Assembly (NCBI GenBank): GCA_021324455.1
Contig: JAJPJA010000031.1
Span: 1-64,000, forward strand
Origin: Pseudomonadota bacterium
GTDB lineage: Bacteria; Desulfobacterota; Binatia; Binatales; Binataceae
Direction of reading: 5' to 3'
DNA length: 64,000 nt
The notes beneath the pieces were generated by a model. The model saw only the letters and a list, made by a program, of their open reading frames with translations. It was not told the DNA's origin and searched no databases. Below are positions 35,664 to 43,698 of the stretch, piece by piece. Each line of letters begins with the position of its first letter. The stretch's first letter is position 1. The translations under genes were made by a program, and so were the position numbers.

Positions 35664-35852
35664 TTACGCGCTCTTCTTGACCTTGCCGCTGCGGATACAT
35701 CGGGTGCAGACCAAAATGCGCTTTACCCCGCCGCCGATCTGCGCTCGCACCTCCTGCAGATTAGGCTGCCATCGGCGCTTGGTCTTGTTGTTGGCGTGAC
35801 TGACGTTGTTGCCCACCGAGGGCTGCTTGCCGCATACCGCGCAATGTCTCAT
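35664..35852 (-). CDS. rpmB: 50S ribosomal protein L28
   Basis: A 62-residue basic protein starting [20 protein letters not shown]. It has the zinc-binding form of L28 with CAVC at residues 4-7 and CTRC near 50-53, and the central [13 protein letters not shown]28 is part of the large subunit near the E site. The GGAG before the ATG at 35852 sets the start; the frame is open eight codons further. It is divergent from mutL with about 130 bases between and is not next to rpmG. Confidence 0.95.
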   Translation of the reverse strand: MRHCAVCGKQPSVGNNVSHANNKTKRRWQPNLQEVRAQIGGGVKRILVCTRCIRSGKVKKSA

Positions 35853-35986
35853 TTTGACTGAACTCCGGGATTCCAAGTGCTTTAAAGTATCCCGATGTCG
35901 ATCGCCATGAAAGAGGGCATCGGCTGTGGATAGCCCCTGGCGCTATACTTGAACCCGTCCCGCCGCCGTTCCAGTGTGTCATCAGA

Positions 35987-37819
35987 ATGCCCGATCGCGT
36001 AATCCATATCCTGCCCGAGCAGGTCGCCAGCCAAATCGCGGCCGGCGAAGTGGTCGAACGGCCCGCCTCCGCGGTCAAGGAGCTGATCGAGAACTCGCTC
36101 GACGCGGGCGCCCGCCGCGTCACGGTCGAGGTCGAGGCCGGCGGCGCCGCCCTGATCGCGGTGGCCGACGACGGCTGCGCGATGAGCCCGCATGACGCCG
36201 TGCTCTCGCTGCGCCGCCACGCCACCTCGAAGATCCGCGCCGCCGCCGACCTAATCGCGATCCGATCGCTGGGCTTTCGCGGCGAGGCGCTGGCGTCGAT
36301 CGCCAGCGTCTCGCGGATGGAATTGCGCACCCGCCGGCGCGAGGACCTGAGCGGGATCCATCTGAGCGTGGAAGGCGGCGAGGTTAACTCAAGCCAGGAA
36401 TGCGCGATGGCGCCGGGGACCCGGATTGAAGCACGCGAGCTGTTCTTCAACACCCCCGCCCGGCTCAAGTTTCTGAAATCGCCCGCCGCCGAGCAGGCCG
36501 CGATTATCGAGGTCGTCCAGCGCCTGGCCCTGGGCGCTCCTGCGATTGCCTTTGAATTGCGCGTGGACGCCAAATCCGTGCTCGACCTCGCCCCGGCCGC
36601 CGGTGTGCTGGAGCGCTTCCGTCAACTTTACGGCGTCAAGCTGGCGTCGCGGATGCTCCCCGTGGCCGGCACCGCCGAGGCATGCCGTATCGAGGGACTG
36701 ATCTCGCAAAGCCAGGAATCGTTTCCCAGCGCGCGGATGCTCTACACCTTCGTCAATGGACGATCGGTGCGGGACCGGCTCATGATTCGGGCGATCGGCA
36801 ACGCCTACGCCACCCTGCTGCCGCGCGGCCGCTATCCGGCGACGGCGTTGTTCATTGCGCTGCGCCCGCAGGAGGTCGACGTCAACGTCCATCCGATGAA
36901 GGCCGAGGTGCGCTTTCGCCGCGGCGGCGCCGTGTTCGAGGCCATCTACCGGGTGCTGCGCGATCGTTTGGCCAATCAGAGCGCCGTCCCTGCCGCGGCC
37001 GGTATCACGCCGTCAACGTCCGCGCCGGCAATTTCGGAGCATCGTGCGGCCCCAGCCGCCCCCGCGACGCCAACCGGCGCGCATTTGGCGCCGCTCAAAC
37101 TGGTGCTGGAATCGGAGGTTCCGCGCCGCGTCGTTGCGCAGCAAAGCCTGGGCCTTGGCTTTGGTTCGGGAACCGCCGCGGCCGCGCTGGCCCAGGCTCC
37201 GGCCAATACGGCGCCGATGACGCCCAACGCCGGCGTCCCAATTTACTCGCAACTGCGCATACTGGGGCAGCTATTCGCCGGTTATATCGCGCTGGAGAGC
37301 GACGAGGGGATGCTGCTGGTCGACCAGCATGCCGCCCATGAACGGGTCACGTTCGAGCGCCTCAAGCGTCAGCTTGAGGGCGGGGCCGTCGAGGTGCAGG
37401 CGCAGCTGGTGCCGCAGACGCTGGAAATCAATCCGGCGCGCGCCGCCCGGGTCAATTCCGCAATTCCCAAACTGCGCGCACTGGGCTTCGATATCGATTC
37501 CTTCGGTCCCACCACGCTGGTGCTCAAGGGTACGCCGGCGGTATTCGGCGCGGAGGGCGGGCTCAAGCTGCTCGCCGACATGATCGACAGTCTCGGCGAT
37601 CCGGCGGCCAACGGGCGCGGCGAGGACGGCTTCGAGGCGCTGCTCAAACAGTTGGCCTGCCACGGCTCGGTGCGCGTGGGCCGGATCCTGAAAGACGCGG
37701 AGATGGTGGCGCTGCTGGCCGACCTCGACCGCACCCCATTCAAAACCAACTGTCCGCATGGACGTCCGGTGCATATCCGCTTTGCCCGCGGCCAGATCGA
37801 ACGCATGTTCCGCCGCTGA
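35987..37819 (+). CDS. mutL: DNA mismatch repair protein MutL
   Basis: A 610-residue GHKL ATPase. The N-terminal half carries QIAAGEVVERPASAVKELIE, NSLDAGA, DDGCAM and GFRGEALASIASV. An unconserved Pro/Ala linker lies near residues 345-410. The C-terminal domain has DQHAAHERVTFE (residues 446-457), the nickase metal motif, plus ACHGSVR and a C-terminal CPHGRP. MutL with this motif nicks the nascent strand itself, as expected in bacteria without MutH. A TATACT box near 35944 could be its -10, but no good -35 was found. It is convergent with the DUF1499 gene, with six bases between stops. Confidence 0.97.
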   Translation: MPDRVIHILPEQVASQIAAGEVVERPASAVKELIENSLDAGARRVTVEVEAGGAALIAVADDGCAMSPHDAVLSLRRHATSKIRAAADLIAIRSLGFRGEALASIASVSRMELRTRRREDLSGIHLSVEGGEVNSSQECAMAPGTRIEARELFFNTPARLKFLKSPAAEQAAIIEVVQRLALGAPAIAFELRVDAKSVLDLAPAAGVLERFRQLYGVKLASRMLPVAGTAEACRIEGLISQSQESFPSARMLYTFVNGRSVRDRLMIRAIGNAYATLLPRGRYPATALFIALRPQEVDVNVHPMKAEVRFRRGGAVFEAIYRVLRDRLANQSAVPAAAGITPSTSAPAISEHRAAPAAPATPTGAHLAPLKLVLESEVPRRVVAQQSLGLGFGSGTAAAALAQAPANTAPMTPNAGVPIYSQLRILGQLFAGYIALESDEGMLLVDQHAAHERVTFERLKRQLEGGAVEVQAQLVPQTLEINPARAARVNSAIPKLRALGFDIDSFGPTTLVLKGTPAVFGAEGGLKLLADMIDSLGDPAANGRGEDGFEALLKQLACHGSVRVGRILKDAEMVALLADLDRTPFKTNCPHGRPVHIRFARGQIERMFRR

Positions 37820-37825
37820 ACCGCC

Positions 37826-38578
37826 TCATCGCCGCGCCTGGCGCGAATCGGCGGCGGCCGCCACGGTGGTGAAGAAGCCCTCGATACGTTTGTAGTTGGC
37901 GCCCACGTCGCCCTGCCCGTCGCGCGACTTCGAGCGCATCTCCACGATGCTGCCGCTGCCGGCCGGCGCGGGCCGCACCTGGATTACGAAATCGTCGCGG
38001 AAGCGGAACAGCCGCGTGGTCGCCACACCCTCGACAGTCCGGCTCTTCGGATCGCTGTACGTCACCGTCCATCCGTGCATGTCGGCGGCCAGCGTACTTA
38101 CTTCCCTCCACGCCTGGTCGGGGTCCATCGCCAGATGCAGCGGTTGCAGCTTGCCGTAGCCCTGCTGCTGGCGCTCGGCGTACCTGGCCTTGTCGTAAGT
38201 CATGATCCGTCCGCGATTCTCGGGCAGGCTCGCGGCGTGGACGAATTCGGGTGGATTGTCGACGTCGGTGGTGATGTCGTTAATCGCGGGATAACTTCTG
38301 GCGCCCAGCACCAGATAGACCAGCAGCGCGGTCAGGATTGCGCCCGCGTAGCTGGCCACCAGGGCGCGGCCGTGCGCGCTGCGGAACTGCGGACGGCGGG
38401 TGCGAAACAGCCCGACCAATCCCAGGATCAGGCCCAGCACGCCGAACAGCATCCCGAACAGGAAGAGTTGAAAGCCCAGAAACGGCGCGGCCAAACCGAA
38501 ATGCGCCCCGATCACTCCCGCCAATACCAGCGCGATTGCGATCAGCGCGTCGAAAAATCCAACCCAGGCGGCAACCAT
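37826..38578 (-). CDS. DUF1499 family membrane protein
   Basis: About 250 residues. Two N-terminal hydrophobic segments plus a third (GRALVASYAGAILTALLVYL) are followed by a DUF1499 domain recognised by YPAINDITTDVDNPPEF and later AWREVSTLAADMHGWTVTY. The function of the family is unknown. The start at ATG 38578 follows GGGAGC at eight bases; the frame is open seven codons further. It is convergent with mutL. Confidence 0.82.
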   Translation of the reverse strand: MVAAWVGFFDALIAIALVLAGVIGAHFGLAAPFLGFQLFLFGMLFGVLGLILGLVGLFRTRRPQFRSAHGRALVASYAGAILTALLVYLVLGARSYPAINDITTDVDNPPEFVHAASLPENRGRIMTYDKARYAERQQQGYGKLQPLHLAMDPDQAWREVSTLAADMHGWTVTYSDPKSRTVEGVATTRLFRFRDDFVIQVRPAPAGSGSIVEMRSKSRDGQGDVGANYKRIEGFFTTVAAAADSRQARR

Positions 38579-38704
38579 CGTTGTAGCTCCCTTCACCAAT
38601 TAAAGTGGGAAAGCAATGCCAGTTGCTGCCCCCGATGCTTACAGGAGCGCGCCTATGCATTACAAGATTGCCGACTGCCGCCCCCGCCCAACCGCTCCCT
38701 TCCG

Positions 38705-40987
38705 TCATCGGGCGGGATGGCTCGCCGCCACCGCCGCCGGATAGGGCGCATATGCCGGCTGCGGAGCGCCCGCAATCGCCGCCAGATGCGTCTGGAGCTC
38801 GGACATCAGGAAGTCCAGCCGGCGCAGCGATTGCAATTCGGCCAGCATCCGCCGGCGCTGCTCGGGAGTCCAGGCGCCGATGCGCGCGAATTCCCGCTCC
38901 TCGATCTGATTAGTGAACCGCTCCAGCGGACGGGTGATCTCCTCCCGCGAATGCCGGCTGGCCAGCGCCCGCGCCGCCTGGGCCCGCAGCGCGCCGCCGC
39001 TTTGGTACAACTCAAGCCACGACTCCAGGCGCGCGCGGATTGCCGCGAACGTCTCCCGCTGCGCCAGCTCCGCGGCTTGGTCCAGTTCGGGCAGAGGATC
39101 GGTCATCCGGTCCACCGCCAACGGTGCCAGCCGATGCGCGATGCGGCGGATGGTGCCGGCGGCCTGCACCACCGCGTCATGATCGATCAGACTGCGCCGC
39201 CCCTCCAGCCGAGCGTCTTCGGCCACCTGCAGGATTTCGCTCAGCACCTGCGTCAGCCGATCGTTTATGCGATGAATCTCAGCCACCGTCGCGGCGCTGC
39301 CGCCGGGCGTCAGGGCCAGCGTGTCGCCTATCACCCGGCGCAGCCGCGGCAGCAGCGAGTCGCCCGAATACACCGGCCACAGGACCAGGAACACCACCGT
39401 CACCACCAGGGTTCCGAGCAGGATCCCCCACGTGCGCCATAGCGGCGAGTAGATGTCGGCAAACGGACCGAGGCCGGCAAAAACCAGCAGGAAGGTGGTG
39501 CCCAGCTGCTTGCCGGCGTAGGCCACGCGTCCGCTGCTGAGCGCGGCGTAGCCGGAGATGAACAGGACCACGAACGTCACCATCATGTAGGAGGGCAGGG
39601 ATTCGAAATTCGGCGCCGCGATTATGATGGCGAGCAGCGAGATCGCCCCGCCCAGCACCGCGCCCACGATCCGCAGGATCATCTTGCGCATCGAAGCACC
39701 GTAAGTCGGCAGCGCGGTTACGATCACGGTGGTCAGGATGGTGGTCAGGTCGGCGCGCTGCGTGATCAGCCCGATGACGTAGGCCATCACCACGCACAGG
39801 GACACTTTAAGACAGTACGGCATCAACGCCGGATCGGGCTGGATAACGGGCGGCGCCTGGCGCACCGGTTGCGGACGCGGCGGCGGTTCGTCCAGCGGGC
39901 GTTCGATCAGCCGCACGATCTTCTCGAGCGCCTCCAGGAAGGCGCCGAAATTGGCGACCTCGGCCCCGCTTGCGGTGCGCAGATAGGCGGTCCGCGCGGC
40001 CAGCGTGCGCGCCTGCAGTGCGTCCATCGCGGGCTTTATCGCCTGCACCACCGGCAGCGGAGGCGAGTCCGCCCCGGTGGGGATCTCGATTATGATTTGG
40101 CGCGCCAGCGCGTCCATCGCGGCGGCAATCGCGGCACAGGCCGCGCGCAGCTCGCCGCGCACCATCGCGCGGACCCCGTGCGGCACCCGCTCGCGGGCGG
40201 TAATCATCAGGCTGGCGACCTGGATATGCAGCCGTTCGACGGAAGTGATCGCGGCCAGCAGGACGGCCCGCCGATGTGCGCCGGCACCTTCCTCAACCGC
40301 GCGTTCCAGCAAACCCAGCTGCACCGGCATCTCGGAGGTAACCGGCGGCTCGGGCGGACGCGCGGCCCCGGCTTCGTCCAAATACCAGGCGGCGGCCTGC
40401 ACGAATCGCGCGTGCTGGCGCTTGAGACTGGCGGCCAGAGATTCGAGCAGAATCGCCTCGGCCGGATCGGGCCAGATCCAGCTGTCGAACGCCGCGATCA
40501 GGGCCAGCGCGATGGCGCAGCCGCCGAAGGTCGCCGCGTCGGTCCATCCGTAATCGCGCGGGGCAAATACCACGCCGTAAAAGCTGTCCAGCGTGATCAC
40601 CTGCCAGACCACGCCGATCGGCCCGGGCTTGCGCGTCGCTATCAGGTGGGTGGAAACGCCGGCGAACACGGCGATGAAGGGCAGCATCAGCCATGGGCTT
40701 TCGGCCAGAATTCCGGCCAGCGGCACCGCGGCGGCGACAATCAGACCGGTGGCCGCGGTATAGATAACGGCGGTCGGCGGCGACATCATCGCCACCGGCC
40801 CGACCATCAGCCATACGATGTAGGGGCCGAGCGCGCTGCGCACATGCGCCGCCGCCATCAGCCCGGCTCCGGCCGTGGCGATCAGGGTCCAGCGCAGCGC
40901 ATTCGCAAAGCGCCGCGGCCGCGGCGCCAGCTCCTCGGCCAGCAGCGCCGCCAACCATCCAACCCAACTCGCCGCCCGCGATGTCAT
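38705..40987 (-). CDS. FUSC family inner-membrane transporter (aromatic-acid-exporter-like)
   Basis: A 760-residue protein with two blocks of hydrophobic helices (near residues 30-180 and 385-530) separated by soluble coiled regions. This is the duplicated FUSC layout of AaeB/YccS relatives. Helices such as LALIAAFDSWIW and LKVSLCVVMAYVIGLITQRA are visible. Such proteins export organic acids or similar compounds with periplasmic adaptors, though no MFP gene is next to it. The ATG follows AAGGGGCGG. The exact substrate is unknown. Confidence 0.82.
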   Translation of the reverse strand: MTSRAASWVGWLAALLAEELAPRPRRFANALRWTLIATAGAGLMAAAHVRSALGPYIVWLMVGPVAMMSPPTAVIYTAATGLIVAAAVPLAGILAESPWLMLPFIAVFAGVSTHLIATRKPGPIGVVWQVITLDSFYGVVFAPRDYGWTDAATFGGCAIALALIAAFDSWIWPDPAEAILLESLAASLKRQHARFVQAAAWYLDEAGAARPPEPPVTSEMPVQLGLLERAVEEGAGAHRRAVLLAAITSVERLHIQVASLMITARERVPHGVRAMVRGELRAACAAIAAAMDALARQIIIEIPTGADSPPLPVVQAIKPAMDALQARTLAARTAYLRTASGAEVANFGAFLEALEKIVRLIERPLDEPPPRPQPVRQAPPVIQPDPALMPYCLKVSLCVVMAYVIGLITQRADLTTILTTVIVTALPTYGASMRKMILRIVGAVLGGAISLLAIIIAAPNFESLPSYMMVTFVVLFISGYAALSSGRVAYAGKQLGTTFLLVFAGLGPFADIYSPLWRTWGILLGTLVVTVVFLVLWPVYSGDSLLPRLRRVIGDTLALTPGGSAATVAEIHRINDRLTQVLSEILQVAEDARLEGRRSLIDHDAVVQAAGTIRRIAHRLAPLAVDRMTDPLPELDQAAELAQRETFAAIRARLESWLELYQSGGALRAQAARALASRHSREEITRPLERFTNQIEEREFARIGAWTPEQRRRMLAELQSLRRLDFLMSELQTHLAAIAGAPQPAYAPYPAAVAASHPAR

Positions 40988-41049
40988 CGCTAAAACCGCC
41001 CCTTACAGTAAAATATGCGTCCCTGTCTGGCATAGACGCGCGCGCATGG

Positions 41050-41231
41050 TGCTCGCGCCGGATGGTGGCGGAGCTGGCCGCGCGCTGCCCCGGAGCATCA
41101 GCCGCCGCCCCCGGCCACAGATGCAGCGTTGACCGATACCCATGCCGCATCGACTTCTCGCGCGCCGCCTCCCGGCTGGTGGCATCCAGCAGCAGCGCCG
41201 CCTCCATCAGCCGCTTCTTTTTGGCGTTTAT
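41050..41231 (-). pseudogene. DUF1156 (adenine methylase-like) N-terminal remnant
   Basis: The minus strand encodes NAKKKRLMEAALLLDATSRE then AAREKSMRHGYRSTLHLW, which matches the conserved N-terminus of DUF1156 proteins ([21 protein letters not shown]). After LHLW the frame breaks: the expected ARRPL continues one frame over as GRRLM, and nothing recognisable follows. The position of the starting Met is ATA (Ile). DUF1156 proteins are anti-phage-associated predicted methylases, so this is the stump of a deleted gene. The remainder is missing before the FUSC gene. Confidence 0.6.
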
Positions 41232-41851
41232 CGGTGACGTTCCCTGCCCAGGGCGCGAAGTCGCTTCACAAGGCGGCAAAGGCTCGGGCATGAAATTGCC
41301 GCCACCTGAGGTCTCCAGCCCCGACTCCGATCGAGGACAAATTCTGAGAGTCTGGACGAGTATCCTGGTCCGACTGTTCGTCCACTAAAAATGCGAGCAA
41401 CAAGGTTGTCAATTATCTCGCGCCGCCGCGAGGAACCAGCAACACTGACCATCAACCTTTTGGGCGCGTCCACGGACTCGGGATCCAGAGGTATTTTGCT
41501 GCGGCTCACTCTTAGAAATCGAGCCAGTCTCTCGCGATCTCCAAACAGCCAGGCTTCTATTTCACGGACCGCAACGCCAAACAAAATTCCTTGGCTGGGA
41601 GTGTGTAACCATTCGTCACGTAAAAGGGGAGCGCAGTCGGCGTCGTCGTCCAAGTCAACGATGACGACCCAGGGCGCGAAGCGCGCCGCGTTGTTGAACG
41701 CCGCAATTTTTTCTTGGAGGTACGCTTTACCCTTGCGGCCGTGGACCGGACCGAGAACGCCGCCGACATCCGTAATCAGCCTTTGCAGAACTGCCTGGTC
41801 CAAGCTCCCCTCCACAGCTGCGGTAATGACCAGCGAAGTCTCTGCGGCCAC
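41228..41851 (-). CDS. TOPRIM-like protein (DUF4276-type), partner of an AAA ATPase
   Basis: A 207-residue protein starting with GTG. ITAAVEGSLDQAVLQRLI carries the Glu-Gly of a TOPRIM-like fold, and VVIVDLDDDADCAP carries the acidic cluster. The mid section GVAVREIEAWLFGDRERLAR and the C-terminal ISCPSLCRLVKRL are typical of small proteins paired with RecF/OLD-like ATPases. It lies seven bases after the ATPase gene. Such pairs occur in defence islands, where the TOPRIM partner is a candidate nuclease. The open frame is intact, but the ATPase is frameshifted, so the system may be dead. The exact DUF number is my best match. Confidence 0.7.
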   Translation of the reverse strand: MAAETSLVITAAVEGSLDQAVLQRLITDVGGVLGPVHGRKGKAYLQEKIAAFNNAARFAPWVVIVDLDDDADCAPLLRDEWLHTPSQGILFGVAVREIEAWLFGDRERLARFLRVSRSKIPLDPESVDAPKRLMVSVAGSSRRREIIDNLVARIFSGRTVGPGYSSRLSEFVLDRSRGWRPQVAAISCPSLCRLVKRLRALGRERHR

Positions 41852-41858
41852 AGGCTCT

Positions 41859-43012
41859 TCAATCCAACTTGAAGATCAGTTGTTGAGCGTTGGCCGGTCG
41901 AGTGCGCGGCAGAACAGCTTCGGCCAGGTTTGCCCCTCCCTCCAGAAGTGCTTTCACTTCGGTCAGGCTGCCGGCAAGTTCCACTTTGGTTCCTTCCGTG
42001 CTGGGCGTGAGGAGTAGCACCTCATCCAAACCGATGCCTTCATCTTTGAGCAGATCGCTGGAATGGGTGCTGAGCATTATCTGGGCACCCAAACGGCGTT
42101 GCACCCGGGCCAACATTTGCGCAATGTGCTGAACCACTTCCGGATGCAACGAAAGCTCCGGCTCTTCCAAAAGTAGAGGGCCCGAGCCGCCCGTTACGGA
42201 CCACAAAAGACCCATGAGCCGCAAAGTGCCGTCAGAAAACTGATCCTCCGTTTGCCAAGCTCCATGGGCCCGCCAATGCTGATACTTGCCACGAACATGC
42301 GGCGTGCCCCGGACGTCGCGCGATAGTTCGAGACTTTCAAGTTGCGGCACAGCGACGCGCATCGCCTCCAGTATTCTGCGCAGTCTCGAATCTCTCGTCT
42401 TTTGAGGCGTTCTCGCAACTTGCTCCAAAAAGTCGCCGCCAAACGGATCGGCGCGCTTCCCGGCCGATCGTTCGGGGTCGCGAACCAACTGCGGCACTAG
42501 ATGCAGGTAGCGAATTGATTCGAAAAACTCGGCAACTTCGCGAAATTCACGGTTGACGTTGACTTGTTCGAGAAATGTTTGTTTTAGACGTTCCGGGTCC
42601 TGTGTATCTTCGTGTTGGGGCGGCTTAAAATCTGTTCCTGTTGCCGGAAGACGCGCTCGCCCTTAAGGTAGGCGCGCTGATTGTTGTCCTGATTGAATTC
42701 CAGCTCGTACCGCCAGAACTGAGGATCAGCGTCGGTCCCCATACTGACCGCGATGCTGATGTCCGGGTATCTCCTGGCTGCGTAGCAACGTAGCGAAGAA
42801 ACACCCTGGCGTTTCCTAACCGCTTCCTGGAATCCACCCCCGACCGCCACGATATCGTGAAGGTAGCGAAACACGTCCAGGAAATTGGACTTGCCCAAAG
42901 CGTTGGGTCCAATCAGGAATACCCGCTTCTGAAGGTCTACCGAAGCTGCAGAAAAATTGCGCCAGTTCTTCAGAGCAACGTGAGTAAATCTGGTACCGCT
43001 TTGCAATGGCAT
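41859..43012 (-). pseudogene. AAA family ATPase (RecF/OLD-like), frameshifted
   Basis: The N-terminal part (from the ATG at 43012) has the Walker A GPNALGKSN and reaches ERVFRQQEQILSRP before stopping at 42584. The C-terminal part continues in another frame as QHEDTQDPERLKQTFLEQVN, then SIRYLHLVPQLVRDPERS, FSDGTLRLMGLLWSV, LLLEEPELSLHPEV and IMLSTHSSDLL. The join is at a run of four G at 42617-42620; one more G would restore the frame. The intact protein would have about 385 residues and act with the TOPRIM-like protein encoded next. An assembly error in the homopolymer cannot be excluded. Confidence 0.75.
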
Positions 43013-43044
43013 CTCCGGTCCGAATCGTGCGCTGCACCGATGGA

Positions 43045-43330
43045 GCCACCCTCATAACGGGTCTTGGGCATTTCCATGGGAGTCTTGAGTTTATAGTTCA
43101 AGCTCGCGGCTCCGAAGTCCGGCTCCGTCTGAAACGGGCGTCGGACGGATCGAAGTATAGCGGAATCACCGTCCACTTCGACCAGCGCCAGGACGATGTC
43201 GCCGGGCGTGTTGAGCGCGGTCAGGATCTCGTTCCTCGTTACGGTCACTGTGCCGGCGCCGGCGGCGTCACCGTTCGACTTCGATGAACTTCAGGCGGCT
43301 CGGAGCCGGGTACGCGCAACTGCGATGTCG
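43045..43330 (-). pseudogene. DUF3883 protein, C-terminal remnant
   Basis: TVTVTRNEILTALNTPGDIV, then LALVEVDGD, RRPFQTEPDFGAASLNYKL matches the C-terminal end of DUF3883 (NO VEIN-type) domains, which close large helicase-like defence proteins. Upstream, RLKFIEVE lies in another frame, where the family has RFIEVKGR, and stops interrupt both frames. The upstream bulk of the gene is absent. The fragment runs straight into the ATPase start, as in an operon. Confidence 0.6.
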
Positions 43331-43574
43331 CAGTTGGCCGCGTGGCGGTCATCAGCAGGAAATCGCACCTCAGCGCGGGACAGCACCTACCCCGATTTAT
43401 CGCCTGGTTTCCTTATTTCGCCGCCGAGGCGATTCAGAACTCTTGTGAGCTGAACTGCCGGTCAAAATAGCATAAAATTAAAGAGAAAATTAACCCGTTG
43501 GCGCTGGCTTCCGCCCATTCGCCTCAATTTATTCGGAACGAAACGCCCGGAGTTGGCCCGCGCCGCCAGTCAAA
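43331..43574. other. Gap with AT-rich segment
   Basis: Between the DUF3883 remnant and the riboswitch lies an AT-rich tract (about 43466-43497, including CATAAAATTAAAG) that stands out from the GC-rich surroundings. It could hold the metH promoter or be part of the decayed island. No gene was recognised. Confidence 0.35.
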
Positions 43575-43660
43575 CGCGCGCACCACCGCCAGATGCTTCA
43601 CCCCGTTGAGGGCTTAACCGGCAACCAAATTGCGGCGTGGGATGCGCTCGGATAGAGTGT
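43575..43660 (+). promoter_or_regulatory. SAM-I/SAM-IV clan riboswitch candidate upstream of metH
   Basis: Features seen: a helix GCCAG / CU-CCGGC; an inner hairpin CUUCA / UGAGG with a loop CCCCGU (601-606 of 43 kb); the conserved AACCGGCAACC at 43616-43626; then GCGGCGUGGGAUGCGCUCGG, where GUGGG can pair with the CCCC loop as the clan's pseudoknot. SAM-IV has CCCCGG in the loop and GCGGUGGGGUGC as partner, so the layout matches closely. MetH is a classic target: high SAM would lower its expression. The closing P1 stem and expression platform were not resolved. Confidence 0.68.
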
Positions 43661-43698
43661 AAGGTTCATATTGCGCGCAAAAGACACCGCTTATCCGA

